This document shows positions 51,170-60,497 of a DNA stretch of 64,000 bases, one piece after another. The notes under the pieces are model-generated. The model worked only from the letters and a program-made list of their open reading frames with translations, did no database searches and was not told the DNA's origin. The DNA is from Luteolibacter luteus (GTDB lineage: Bacteria > Verrucomicrobiota > Verrucomicrobiia > Verrucomicrobiales > Akkermansiaceae), in the NCBI RefSeq assembly GCF_012913485.1, contig NZ_CP051774.1, positions 930,001 through 994,000 on the forward strand, written 5' to 3'. The position numbers and the translations under genes were made by a program. Each line of letters starts with the position of its first letter. Position 1 is the first letter of the stretch.

Positions 51170-53050
51170 ATGAGCGACACGAACCCATCCACCTGCCCGC
51201 GTTGCGGCGCACCGTTGAGCCCGACCGATGCGGCCGGCCTCTGCCCGCGCTGCCTGCTGGCGATGAATCTCCGGACGCGCACCATGCCGACCGGGGAAAG
51301 CTCCCCTTCGCACCCCCCTCCTTCCCCCGCCGAACTCGAACAGAAGTTCCCGCAATTCGAAATCATCGAATGCCTCGGCCGCGGTGGCATGGGCATCGTC
51401 TACAAGGCCCGGCAGAAGGCGCTCGATCGCACCGTCGCGATCAAGATTCTCCCCGGCGAATTCCAGAATGATCCCGGTTTCGCCGAACGCTTCGAGAAGG
51501 AAGCAAAGCTGCTCGCCCGCCTCAACCAGCCGAACATCGTGACCATCCACGACTTCGGCAATGCAGGCGGTCTCTACTACATCGTGATGGAGTACGTCGA
51601 TGGCGTGAACGTCCGCGACCTCCTGCGCGATGGGAAGATGGAGCCCGAGCAAGCACTCGCCATCATCCCGCCGATCTGCGAGGCACTGCAATTCGCTCAC
51701 AACCACGGCGTCGTCCACCGCGACATCAAGCCGGAGAACATCCTGCTCGACCGCGAGGGCCGCGTGAAGATCGCGGACTTCGGCATCGCCACCATTGCGG
51801 GGGATGCCGCGGACCGCTCGGGAACCCCGGCCTACATGGCTCCGGAGCAAGCCGCACACGCCGCGAAGATCGATCACCGCGCGGACATCTATGCCTTGGG
51901 CGTGGTGCTCTACGAGATGCTCACCGGGGAACGCCCGGGCAAGGATTTCAAGGAGCCGTCCAAGAAGGTGCGGGTGGATGTGAAGATCGATGAGATCGTG
52001 CTCCGCGCCCTTGAGAACAAACCCGAGCTACGCTTCCAGACCGCGGGCGAATTCAAGACGCTGGTCGAGACCATGGCACCCGCCGCGGCGCCTCCACCGC
52101 CACCGGAAGCCCCCTTGTCAGCACCATTCAAGGCCCCTTCCAATCACACTTCGCCGATGATCCCGAAGCTGGCATTGGGCACCTTGCTCATGGCCTTCCT
52201 CGGCACGCCGCTTCTTCTCAGTTTTGCCAAGCGGGACGAGGGCGTGGTCTTTTTCGGCATCCTCTGCCTTCTCGCCTCGATCGTCTTCACGATCATGTCC
52301 CGCAGAACACGCATTGGCAAAGTCCTGTTGACGCTGTGGGGAATCTTCATCCTCGTGAACCTCGGCTACCTGGCACTCCGCTCCGTGGGGATGAGCAGAA
52401 GAGAAGAGGTGGCCAGGCAAGTGGAAGAGAGTTACAGGCGGCAAGCGGAAATCGCGAGAATCGCCGCCCGTGAGGCCGATGAAGAGGCCCGGAGAGCGCC
52501 GCTCTCCACTCCGCCTCTGGTCGAAGCTCCTTCTCCCGCCCCGCCCTCCGCCATGGCCGGCGACTTGACCCCGGTGATCCAGCGTTCCCAGATCCTCGTT
52601 CGTGGTGAAGGCGAATACCTTCTCGATGGCACCCCGACCACCATGGAGCAATTGACCGATCAGCTCCGCCAGCGGGCAACAGGCAACTCCGCTCACTCCG
52701 TCACGATCACCGCCAGCCCGTCCTCACCCGCCAAACCGGTCACCGATCTGCTCACGACCTTGTCCCGGCTCGGGCTCCACGATATCTCGGTCAATCGGAC
52801 GCAAACCGAGATCCCCAAGCGGGACCGGCTCCTCGAAATCGAGCTCAGCGCCGCTTTCAAGAGCTACGAGGATCTTCAGATTCGCCTTCGCGAGGCCGAG
52901 CTGCAGCGCAATCTCGCGGTATCCCGCGGCTCGGAAACCGACCAGAAGGAACAAGAGCGCCTCTTGGAACTTCTCCGGCTTCAAATCGATGAAATCCGGC
53001 ACTCCATCCTCGACCTCCAAAAGAGATCCGAATCCCAACCACAACGCTGA
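51170..53050 (+). CDS. Zinc-ribbon Ser/Thr protein kinase with ExbD-like periplasmic domain
   Basis: The 626-residue protein has a zinc ribbon with cysteines at 9, 12, 25 and 28, then a Hanks-type kinase domain at about 62-302 (GRGGMG at 70-75, Lys92, HRD at 183-185, DFG at 203-205, APE at 224-226). Three membrane segments follow at about 331-351, 358-376 and 383-403. Outside the membrane, residues 472-545 resemble the ExbD/TolR domain (ILVRGEGEYLLDGTPTTMEQL, then VTITASPSSPAKPVTDLLTTL and GLHDISVNRTQ). A coiled coil at about 550-620 ends the protein. It should signal across the inner membrane, probably with the nearby ECF sigma factor as a target. Confidence 0.9.
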   Translation: MSDTNPSTCPRCGAPLSPTDAAGLCPRCLLAMNLRTRTMPTGESSPSHPPPSPAELEQKFPQFEIIECLGRGGMGIVYKARQKALDRTVAIKILPGEFQNDPGFAERFEKEAKLLARLNQPNIVTIHDFGNAGGLYYIVMEYVDGVNVRDLLRDGKMEPEQALAIIPPICEALQFAHNHGVVHRDIKPENILLDREGRVKIADFGIATIAGDAADRSGTPAYMAPEQAAHAAKIDHRADIYALGVVLYEMLTGERPGKDFKEPSKKVRVDVKIDEIVLRALENKPELRFQTAGEFKTLVETMAPAAAPPPPPEAPLSAPFKAPSNHTSPMIPKLALGTLLMAFLGTPLLLSFAKRDEGVVFFGILCLLASIVFTIMSRRTRIGKVLLTLWGIFILVNLGYLALRSVGMSRREEVARQVEESYRRQAEIARIAAREADEEARRAPLSTPPLVEAPSPAPPSAMAGDLTPVIQRSQILVRGEGEYLLDGTPTTMEQLTDQLRQRATGNSAHSVTITASPSSPAKPVTDLLTTLSRLGLHDISVNRTQTEIPKRDRLLEIELSAAFKSYEDLQIRLREAELQRNLAVSRGSETDQKEQERLLELLRLQIDEIRHSILDLQKRSESQPQR

Positions 53051-53055
53051 ATCCC

Positions 53056-53406
53056 ATGAAACTCCCTCTTGTCGCATTCGCCACCTCCGCGTTCCTGACC
53101 GGAGTCACCCCCGCCCAATTCGAAACTCCCGCGCGCGCCGCTTCCATCGAAGTGCGCATCTGCCAGGTCGATCTGGATGTCGCGCTCAAGCACTACGAAA
53201 AGCTTCAGACCATGCTCCGCGAAACCCGCCTCGAGCGCGATTTGCAAGGAAGCTCCCTCGGTCCCAACAATCCGGAGGTCGAGCTGACCACACGCAAAAT
53301 GGAGGTCATTCAGAGGTCCCTCGCCGAACTCAAAGTCGAGATCCAGGACCTCAGCGCGCGGCTCGAAAAAACCACCCCGCGCCCCAGCGGTTTACAGACC
53401 CGCTGA
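53056..53406 (+). CDS. Small secreted coiled-coil protein related to the kinase 1 C-terminus
   Basis: The 116-residue product has a signal peptide (KLPLVAFATSAFLTGVTPA) and a helical coiled-coil body. Its core (IEVRICQVDLDVALKHYEKLQTMLRETRLERDL) resembles the last 70 residues of the preceding kinase (LLEIELSAAFKSYEDLQIRLREAELQRNL), and both continue with a second helix ending near LQK or LEK. This suggests a duplicated module that could pair with the kinase outside the membrane. The start is 5 bases after the kinase stop, so the two are co-expressed. Family unknown. Confidence 0.75.
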   Translation: MKLPLVAFATSAFLTGVTPAQFETPARAASIEVRICQVDLDVALKHYEKLQTMLRETRLERDLQGSSLGPNNPEVELTTRKMEVIQRSLAELKVEIQDLSARLEKTTPRPSGLQTR

Positions 53407-53455
53407 TGGATTTTCCATGTAACACGGTGCCGCTTTTCCGGTAGGGTTCTTCGAC

Positions 53456-54184
53456 ATGCCCTCCCCATCGGAGAACTCCCGGGTCTCTCTCTTCCTCACC
53501 ACGCGCTGGACGCTGGTGGGAGACGCCGCTTGCGGCGAGGACAGCCGGGCTGAGGAAGGTCTCGCGCAGCTTTTCCAGATCTACTGGCCGCCGCTCTATC
53601 GCTATGTCCGGCGCAGCGGTCGCCAAGAACAGGATGCCGAGGACCTCGTCCAAGGCTTCTTCCTCCACCTCCTCGAGGGCAAGGGCCTTGGCTCCGTGGA
53701 CCGCGAGCGTGGCCGCTTCCGCGCATTCCTGCTCGCGGCACTGAAAAACTACCTGGCCAACGAATGGCGACGCGATCACCGCCAGAAGCGCGGCGGCCTC
53801 ATCACCCATCTCTCCATCGATTGGCGCGATGCTGAAACCGGCTTGGGCATCGAACCGCCGGACGACCGCAGCCCCGACAAACACTTCGACCGCGAGTGGG
53901 CCATCGCCCTCCTCGACAAGGTGCTCGATGATCTGGGGAACGATGAAAAGGACCAGGATTTCACCCGCTGGAAACCCTTTCTCAGCATGAGCAGCGATCG
54001 CATTTCCTACACCGCGATCGCCAAGGAGTTCGGAATGAGCGAAGGTGCTGCACGAGTCGCCGTCCATCGCCTGCGCAAACGCTACCGTCAACGCCTCCGC
54101 GATGAAATCGCGCGAACCCTTACCACCGACGACCTGGTGGATGAAGAGATGCGCGCCCTCTTCGCTGCGCTCACCGGACAGTAA
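53456..54184 (+). CDS. ECF-type RNA polymerase sigma factor
   Basis: The 242-residue protein has sigma-2 (LAQLFQIYWPPLYRYVRRSG, then AEDLVQGFFLHLLE and RFRAFLLAALKNYLANEWRR) and sigma-4 (YTAIAKEFGMSEGAARVAVHRLRKRYRQRLRDEI). It belongs to the long-linker ECF type common in Planctomycetes and Verrucomicrobia, where it is often found beside Ser/Thr kinases. No anti-sigma gene is visible, and the kinases may replace one. It lies 49 bases after the small coiled-coil gene in the same direction and ends where the convergent gene ends. Confidence 0.92.
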   Translation: MPSPSENSRVSLFLTTRWTLVGDAACGEDSRAEEGLAQLFQIYWPPLYRYVRRSGRQEQDAEDLVQGFFLHLLEGKGLGSVDRERGRFRAFLLAALKNYLANEWRRDHRQKRGGLITHLSIDWRDAETGLGIEPPDDRSPDKHFDREWAIALLDKVLDDLGNDEKDQDFTRWKPFLSMSSDRISYTAIAKEFGMSEGAARVAVHRLRKRYRQRLRDEIARTLTTDDLVDEEMRALFAALTGQ

Positions 54185-55462
54185 TCACCCGCCCTCTCCC
54201 ACCCACGGTTCCTTGGGAGCCTTTTCCTTGATCGCCGGATCCTCGATTTGCTCTCTCAGCGCTGCGAAAACTTCCTTCTCATGGGTGTACTCCAAGACAC
54301 CGCTGATGAAGCGATCCCGATTCTCCCCGGAATGAAGAGTCTTCATGCTCTGCAGCAGGTCATCGGAACTCGAATGCGCCGCCCATTTCCGGCCCGCCTC
54401 CCGCAAGGCAATCTGCCGGAGGTCATCCCGATCAATGGCTCCCAGCTGCTCGACCTGAAGTCCCGGATCGGACCGTCCCACCTCGTATGACAGCTGTTGG
54501 GAGATAAAGTAGCCGACCTCCCTCTCCGGTATAAGCCGCCACAAATCACGGCGGTCCAACTCCTCCAGAAGCTTCACGACACCTTCCCCGCTCGCATCGC
54601 CATCATTGTTGCTGACGGCGCCTGTCACGAGCCGCAACGCCTCCGGCAGCAGCTCCTCGGGAACCTCATCCAAACGATCGAGTGCCTTCTCCATCGGCAG
54701 GATGCTGATCTCTTGGGAGACCCACTGGGGAAGAAGTGCCTCCTTCAATTTGGGATCATTCTCCTGATCATAAAGCGTCCGGAAATCCCCATCCGCCAGT
54801 TCGAGCTGTCGACCCACATAGGCATTGCTCATCCCTCGATAAAGCCCTTTGTCCCACAGCTCGCGCATCTGGCGGAGTTCCTCGGCATTCATCATCTGGC
54901 ACTCCTCGAACAAGGGATCCTCCATGTATTTCTCACCCTCCGCAGCCCGGGCCAGCAAGACATCCCGCCGACCGGCGTTCCGCATCGTGTAGACCCATCG
55001 CTTAATCACGGTTCGGCGGTTCGATCCGTAGCTATCCGACGAGATCCAATCCCAACTCTGCAGAGGTTGCCGGACCATTTCCTCGGCCAGCGCCGAGGAC
55101 ACCCCGCCACTCCAGTTGTTCAGAGCCATCCGGAATCGTGCGTAGTGCTGCGGAGAGAAGAAGTGGGCTATTGCCCCCCGGAGATCCTTCCGGATCCATT
55201 CAATCATCAGCGCATCTCGTGCGTCCTTGTAGTCGCTCCCCTTCAGATCGCTGGCATCCAACTCAACCAAAAGTCGCCGATAGGAATTCACTCCGTCCTC
55301 CTCGCCACGCAAGCGCGACTTGGATCCGGCCCGCTTGGCATTCAGGCTCTCGCCTTCCGGCCCGCTCGCCCCTACGGCTGCCGCATCCGGTCTGCTCGCG
55401 AAGAACACGAGCAGGTGGGAACAAACCAGCAACAAACCAAAAGCCACGATCTTCCGGTTCAT
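54185..55462 (-). CDS. Exported alpha-helical protein of unknown function
   Basis: The 425-residue product has an N-terminal signal anchor (IVAFGLLLVCSHLLVFFA) and a mature part made of charged helices with tryptophans (ALMIEWIRKDLRGAIAHFF, ELRQMRELWDKGLYRGM, DRDDLRQIALREAGRKWAA). Layout and helical character resemble the upstream 470-residue protein, so the two may be paralogues. Its start overlaps that gene's stop (ATGA). No catalytic motif is visible. The ECF sigma gene ends on the opposite strand immediately next to it. Confidence 0.65.
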   Translation of the reverse strand: MNRKIVAFGLLLVCSHLLVFFASRPDAAAVGASGPEGESLNAKRAGSKSRLRGEEDGVNSYRRLLVELDASDLKGSDYKDARDALMIEWIRKDLRGAIAHFFSPQHYARFRMALNNWSGGVSSALAEEMVRQPLQSWDWISSDSYGSNRRTVIKRWVYTMRNAGRRDVLLARAAEGEKYMEDPLFEECQMMNAEELRQMRELWDKGLYRGMSNAYVGRQLELADGDFRTLYDQENDPKLKEALLPQWVSQEISILPMEKALDRLDEVPEELLPEALRLVTGAVSNNDGDASGEGVVKLLEELDRRDLWRLIPEREVGYFISQQLSYEVGRSDPGLQVEQLGAIDRDDLRQIALREAGRKWAAHSSSDDLLQSMKTLHSGENRDRFISGVLEYTHEKEVFAALREQIEDPAIKEKAPKEPWVGEGG

Positions 55463-56871
55463 TGTCCACGCTCCTTCCTTTTGGAGGCCAGCTTGCGCTT
55501 GAGCGCGCCGTCCGGAAGCTGTCGGTAGATTTCCTCATAGACCGCGGGTTCCTCTAAGCCCCGATAAAGGAAATTCGAACCCAAGCGATCCAAGAGCGGC
55601 TCCGAAAGTTCCTGATAGCCCCCGAAGATGGCGGCATAGACCTCACCGGGATGCGCCGTCTCGGAACTGGACGAGTTGGATTGGAATATCGCCTCCGCGA
55701 GTTCCATCCAGTCGGGCCGCGTCTCCTTCAGCCATTCCATGGTCTTGACCGGGTCCACGTTGAAGCTCGCCAACGCCGCGGTGCTCAACAAAGGCTGCGA
55801 GATCTTCTCGCTACCCGGGACCGTCTCCATGAGCTTCTCATAAAGACCGGCTGGGGCCAGCGTCCCGCGAGCCACTTCCGTCTGCCATTCCTCAAGGTCC
55901 GGCGCCACGATCTTCCATCCGTCTCCCCGGAAGGTGTCACGGGTCTGCAAGAAACTGATGGCGTTCTGCTTCTCCTGCTCCTTCGCGATCGTTTCGGCAA
56001 AGAGCTCCGGGGTTTCCTTCACCAGTTCGAGGCGTTCTCCAGCCGCATTCTCCTGGGCCGCCCACTCGCTCGGCTTCAATTTCCTCTCCAACGCAGCCAG
56101 TGCCTCCGGAGGGAATCCTGCCTCCCTTGCTTCCTCCTGCAGCGCGGCAACATCGGTTTCCTGCGTAATCGAAATCCCGCCCAGAAAAGCCACCGCACCG
56201 GCCTTGTCGAAAAGCCCGATCGCCTCTCCAAGATGACCGCTCAGTTGCTCCGCATTCCAGCCGTAGCTGAGGAATTCCAAGCGATCCTTCTGTCGGGTAA
56301 GACCCGCCGCAGCCTCCAAAGCGGAATCTACCTTTCCCTGCTCCCACACCGACTCCCACGCCGTCATCAGCAAGAAGCGGTTCGCTTTGGGAGAGAGGTC
56401 CAAGTAGCGCTGTAGATTGGCCAAACCTTCTCTCTTGAAATGCCGGGTAATCTCCCCGCGAAAGTACCAATGCCCCGTTCGCATCCCATCCTGAGCCTCC
56501 TTCAACGCGGCCGCCGGATCCCGCTCGAACCACGCCCCAAAGGCCGCGATCACTTCCGCGTTTGGAATCCCTCCCTTGTTGATCGTCTCCCTCACGAGCC
56601 TGACCAAATCATCTTCCTGACGAATCCGGCTCCGGGCTTCTTCAATCCGGGCGTCCAGCGTTCTCTCGTCCTCCTGTTTCTTCCGATCCGCCGCAGCTTT
56701 CTCGGCCCGGTAGGCAGTGAGGATGTGGCCAAGCTCCGACTTCGCCTGAACCCGAGCTTCCACCGAGGAATCAGGCACGTCGCGCAGCCCTTGCCGCGGC
56801 GAACGGCTCCCCCACCACAGGGCGACCCCATGACTGGCGAAGAGGAGAACGATAACGAGGAGACGCCTCAT
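55459..56871 (-). CDS. Exported alpha-helical protein of unknown function, first of pair
   Basis: The ATG at 56871 (MRRLLVIVLLFASHGVALWWG) gives a signal anchor and 470 residues. The mature part has a coiled-coil section at about 30-90 (AYRAEKAAADRKKQEDERTLDARIEEARSR) and helical repeats after it. FGAWFERDPAAALKEAQDG and LEFLSYGWNAEQLSGHLGEAIGLF are representative. Function unknown. It is the first gene of a two-gene operon facing the kinase 1/sigma operon, and divergent from kinase 2, whose start is 123 bases away. Confidence 0.65.
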   Translation of the reverse strand: MRRLLVIVLLFASHGVALWWGSRSPRQGLRDVPDSSVEARVQAKSELGHILTAYRAEKAAADRKKQEDERTLDARIEEARSRIRQEDDLVRLVRETINKGGIPNAEVIAAFGAWFERDPAAALKEAQDGMRTGHWYFRGEITRHFKREGLANLQRYLDLSPKANRFLLMTAWESVWEQGKVDSALEAAAGLTRQKDRLEFLSYGWNAEQLSGHLGEAIGLFDKAGAVAFLGGISITQETDVAALQEEAREAGFPPEALAALERKLKPSEWAAQENAAGERLELVKETPELFAETIAKEQEKQNAISFLQTRDTFRGDGWKIVAPDLEEWQTEVARGTLAPAGLYEKLMETVPGSEKISQPLLSTAALASFNVDPVKTMEWLKETRPDWMELAEAIFQSNSSSSETAHPGEVYAAIFGGYQELSEPLLDRLGSNFLYRGLEEPAVYEEIYRQLPDGALKRKLASKRKERGQ

Positions 56872-56994
56872 GAAACCATGAATGACAGGGCAGCCCGGGG
56901 AGGCAAGGCTACCTCGCTGCATACGCTCCATCTCCTTTCAATCTGCCAACAAATTCGGTAACAAGCCCGCACGGATGGCAATGAGCAGACCAAG

Positions 56995-58710
56995 ATGAAC
57001 GCGACCCCATCCAGCCTCTGCCCCGAGTGCGGAAAACAGCTCCCGGCAAGCAGCCCGCACGGCGTCTGCCCCGCCTGCCTGATGGCTCAGGCCATGGCAT
57101 CCCGGACCATCGACCCGGGACGGGAAAACGAGCAGCAATCCTCAGCCCCGGAACCCGGCGAGATCGCCGACCGCTTTCCCCAGTTCGAGATCTTGGAATG
57201 CCTCGGACGAGGCGGTATGGGCGTGGTCTACAAGGCTCGCCAGAAATCCCTGAACCGGGTGGTCGCGATCAAGATCCTCGCTCCCGAGCGAGTCAAAGAC
57301 CTGAAGTTCGCCAGCCGCTTCGCCCACGAGGCCGAGCTACTTGCGAGGCTGAATCATCCGCATATCGTCACCATTCACGACTTCGGCGAGACCGGCGGGC
57401 TCTACTACCTCGTGATGGAGTTCATCAACGGCGTGAACGTGCGGGACCTGCTACGCGAGGGGAAAATGGCGCCCGAGCAGGCACTCGCGATCGTCCCTCC
57501 CATCTGCGAGGCCCTCCAGTTCGCCCACGACCACGGCATTGTCCACCGGGATATCAAGCCTGAGAACATCCTGCTGGACCGGGATGGCCGCGTGAAGATC
57601 GCTGATTTCGGCATCGCCACCATCGCAGGAGATTCCGCGGACCGCTCCGGCACGCCGGCCTACATGGCACCGGAGCAGGCTGCGCATGCCACCAGGATCG
57701 ATCACCGAGCGGATATCTACGCACTCGGCGTGGTTCTCTACGAAATGCTCACCGGTGAGCGACCCTCTTCCTCTCCGCTCGCGCCTTCGAAGCGCGTGCA
57801 GATCGACGTCCGCTTGGACGAAGTCGTCCTCCGCGCCTTGGAGCAGGAACCCGAGCGACGTTTCCAGACCGCGGCGGATTTCCGGACTTTCGTCCAAAGC
57901 GTCGCGCATAGCCCTGCCCCTGCGACGCCGGCATCCTCTCCGGCCTTCAACGCATGGCAACGTCTCGAAGGCGTCGACTACCGCTCCAAGCGTGAGTTCA
58001 TGGGACTGCCTCTCGTCCACATCGCTTCGGGGATGGACCTGCAAACCGGGAAGCGCCGCATCGCTCGCGGCTGGCTGGCAGTGGGAGACACCGCGATCGG
58101 GGGCATCGCGTTCGGCGGTGTCGCCGTGGGTGGTTTGGCCTTCGGAGGATTGACGCTCGGGATCGTCGGATACGGCGGCTGCGCGCTCGGCGTGATCGCT
58201 TTCGGCGGACTTGGGATCGGGCTGCTCGGTGCTTTCGCCGGACTTGCCATCGGCGGAATCGCCGCGGTGGGAGGCATGGCGATCGGCTACTATGCCCACG
58301 GCGGCGGCGTGGTCGGGGAATATGTTCTCGGCCCGATGAGGAAAGACCCGGAAGCCATCCGTTTCTTCCAACCATGGGCAAACGCGGCCCTCTCCAGCTT
58401 CGGATTCTGGAACAGCATCATCATCGCGTTCAGCATCGCGATCTCGGCCGGGCTTCCGGTATGGGCGAGGCTGAAGAAATCCAAACAACCCGGTCAGCCA
58501 GCCCCACCGCGTTCTCCGCTTGTCCCCGCTGAAAAGAAATCGGAGACTTGGAAGCTGATCCTCCACTTCGCACCAGCCCTGCTGCTCATCCTCGCATGGT
58601 GGACCTCCGGCCTGGAGGAAGGAGCGATCTTGATTCTAAGTTCGGTCCTCGTCGCCGTGCTGGTCCTCCGTGCGCTCCATAAGAAAAAGAGCTCCCCGCC
58701 TCCTCCCTGA
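56995..58710 (+). CDS. Zinc-ribbon Ser/Thr protein kinase with glycine-rich repeat
   Basis: The 571-residue protein shares the architecture of kinase 1 at its N-terminus: zinc-ribbon cysteines at 9, 12, 25 and 28, then a Hanks kinase domain at about 63-303 (GRGGMG at 71-76, Lys93, HRD at 184-186, DFG at 204-206, APE at 225-227). It lacks the ExbD-like end. Instead, residues 361-445 contain regular GG-spaced repeats (DTAIGGIAFGGVAVGGLAFG). Two membrane segments follow, at about 470-490 and 520-560. It is divergent from the exported helical proteins. Confidence 0.9.
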   Translation: MNATPSSLCPECGKQLPASSPHGVCPACLMAQAMASRTIDPGRENEQQSSAPEPGEIADRFPQFEILECLGRGGMGVVYKARQKSLNRVVAIKILAPERVKDLKFASRFAHEAELLARLNHPHIVTIHDFGETGGLYYLVMEFINGVNVRDLLREGKMAPEQALAIVPPICEALQFAHDHGIVHRDIKPENILLDRDGRVKIADFGIATIAGDSADRSGTPAYMAPEQAAHATRIDHRADIYALGVVLYEMLTGERPSSSPLAPSKRVQIDVRLDEVVLRALEQEPERRFQTAADFRTFVQSVAHSPAPATPASSPAFNAWQRLEGVDYRSKREFMGLPLVHIASGMDLQTGKRRIARGWLAVGDTAIGGIAFGGVAVGGLAFGGLTLGIVGYGGCALGVIAFGGLGIGLLGAFAGLAIGGIAAVGGMAIGYYAHGGGVVGEYVLGPMRKDPEAIRFFQPWANAALSSFGFWNSIIIAFSIAISAGLPVWARLKKSKQPGQPAPPRSPLVPAEKKSETWKLILHFAPALLLILAWWTSGLEEGAILILSSVLVAVLVLRALHKKKSSPPPP

Positions 58711-58793
58711 GATGAAGCGGCTTGCGAGATTGCCACGGTTGCTGGCGAATTTGTCACCCAGATCGGGGGACCATGCAGCGTAGTATGCGCTCC

Positions 58794-59762
58794 ATGAAAA
58801 CACGCCGGCGCTTCATCCAATCCCTCGCAGCCACCGCCACCTTCCCTCTTCCTGTGATCGCCGCGGACGGATCTAACAAAAAGCTCCGCATCGGCCTCAT
58901 CGCGGACATCCACAAGGACCTCGTGCCGGACGCCGATGAACGACTGAAGGCATTCATCGATGCCATGAACTTGGAGAAGGTCGATGCCGTCATCCAGCTC
59001 GGCGACTTCTGCCAGCCGAAGCCGAAGAACCAAGGCTTCCTGGAAATCTTCCACGGCTTCCCGGGACCAAAGTATCACGTGCTTGGCAATCACGACATGG
59101 ACGGCGGCTTCAAGCGCGAAGAAACCGTCGCCTATTACGGGATGGAGAATCGCTACTACTCCTTCGACATGGGCGGCTGCCACTTCGTGGTCCTGGACGC
59201 GAACGACAAGCCGGAGGGCTGGAAAAGCGGCTACCCGCATTTCATTGCCAAGGATCAGGTCGATTGGCTGGCCGCAGATCTGGCGGCCACAAAGCTAAAC
59301 ACTTTCATCTTCTCTCACCAAAGCCTGGAGCGCCCGGCCTGTATCGACAATCAGGAGGACGTCCGCCGCGTGATCGAAGAGGCCCGCACCCCGGATGGCA
59401 AAGCGAAGGTCGCCGGATGCTTCAACGGCCACTGGCACATCGACCACTGCCGCCGTATCAACGGCATTCCCTACGTTCACATCAACTCGGCCTCCTACTT
59501 CTGGATGGGTGGCCAGTACCGCCACGACCGGCTCGACCCCGAACTCGCCAAGCAGTTTCCCGCACTGGCGAGCAGCGGGCCCTACGTGAAGCCGCTCTTC
59601 ACCGTGCTGGAAATCGATCCCGCGCAAGGCAGCTTCACTATCCGGGCAATGAAGTCGGAATGGCAAAAGCCATCCCCTCAGGACCTGAACTACCAAAGCA
59701 CGGACATCGAGGCGGACTTCATCCGCGCCGAAATCCGGGGAGTGGATTCGAAGGCAATCTAA
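58794..59762 (+). CDS. Exported metallophosphoesterase (Tat signal)
   Basis: The ATG at 58794 gives 322 residues starting with a twin-arginine-type signal (KTRRRFIQSLAATATFPLPVIAA). The phosphoesterase metal motifs are visible as LIADIHKD, AVIQLGDFCQ, VLGNHDMD, FSHQSLE and FNGHWHIDH. Calcineurin-like enzymes of this type cleave phosphate mono- or diesters after folding with metals in the cytoplasm, which fits the Tat export. Two alternative ATGs lie just upstream. The stop is 14 bases before the convergent FadR regulator gene. Confidence 0.88.
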   Translation: MKTRRRFIQSLAATATFPLPVIAADGSNKKLRIGLIADIHKDLVPDADERLKAFIDAMNLEKVDAVIQLGDFCQPKPKNQGFLEIFHGFPGPKYHVLGNHDMDGGFKREETVAYYGMENRYYSFDMGGCHFVVLDANDKPEGWKSGYPHFIAKDQVDWLAADLAATKLNTFIFSHQSLERPACIDNQEDVRRVIEEARTPDGKAKVAGCFNGHWHIDHCRRINGIPYVHINSASYFWMGGQYRHDRLDPELAKQFPALASSGPYVKPLFTVLEIDPAQGSFTIRAMKSEWQKPSPQDLNYQSTDIEADFIRAEIRGVDSKAI

Positions 59763-59776
59763 GCACCTGCAAAACC

Positions 59777-60466
59777 TCAGCGTCCCCCGCCCTGCTCCAG
59801 ATCCACGAAGTGGCGGCGGGAGGACAACAGGTGCTTGCGCATCGCCTCGGCAGCTTTGTCCGGCATGCTGGCTTCGATTGCCTCCAAGATGTCGCGATGG
59901 CCGTCGATGACAGGGGTGGACCAATCGCCATCGCCCCGGTTCGCCTGCGCGTATTCGATGCAGCGCTTCTCCAAGGCACCAAGCAGGATCGAGTAAATGC
60001 CATTGCCCGAGCCCCGGGCGATCGCCAGATGGAAGGCGATATCCGCCTTGCTGAACTTGTCCTTGGCACCACGGACCTTCTCCATGGTGTCGAGAATACG
60101 GCGCAACTCCCGGATCACGGCCTCGCCCGCATTCTTCGCGGCAAGACGCGCACACTCCGTCTCGATGAGAATGCGGAAATCGATCAGCTCCAGGAAATCA
60201 CTCTCCTCAGCCAGGACCGAATAGCTCTCCACGGCATTCCCGAGGGACTCCAGGCTTGGATCGGCAATATAGGTGCCGGAGCCCTTGAGGGTGCGCAGGA
60301 GGCCGCGGCCACGGAGCTGCTGGATGGCTTCGCGGATCACCGTGCGGCTCACGCCGAAGCGCTCGCACAACTTCTCCTCCGATGGCAGCCGGTCTCCCGG
60401 CGGCAGCTTGCCAGCAAGCACTTCCTGCTCAAGTTCTCCTGCGATCTGGGCGCTTCTCCGTTGCAC
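59777..60466 (-). CDS. FadR-subfamily GntR transcriptional regulator
   Basis: The start is a GTG at 60466. The 229-residue protein has a GntR winged helix (LPPGDRLPSEEKLCERFGVSRTVIREAIQQLRGRGLL) followed by a helical FCD domain (ELIDFRILIETECARLAAKN, FHLAIARGSGN, DGHRDILEAIEASMPDKAAEAMRKHL) with histidines that may bind a metal and a carboxylate effector. Divergent from the sugar-acid operon, it probably represses it until a sugar acid appears. Confidence 0.92.
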   Translation of the reverse strand: MQRRSAQIAGELEQEVLAGKLPPGDRLPSEEKLCERFGVSRTVIREAIQQLRGRGLLRTLKGSGTYIADPSLESLGNAVESYSVLAEESDFLELIDFRILIETECARLAAKNAGEAVIRELRRILDTMEKVRGAKDKFSKADIAFHLAIARGSGNGIYSILLGALEKRCIEYAQANRGDGDWSTPVIDGHRDILEAIEASMPDKAAEAMRKHLLSSRRHFVDLEQGGGR

Positions 60467-60497
60467 GCCCGAAAGTTAGACCTGCATCCGCGAAAGC

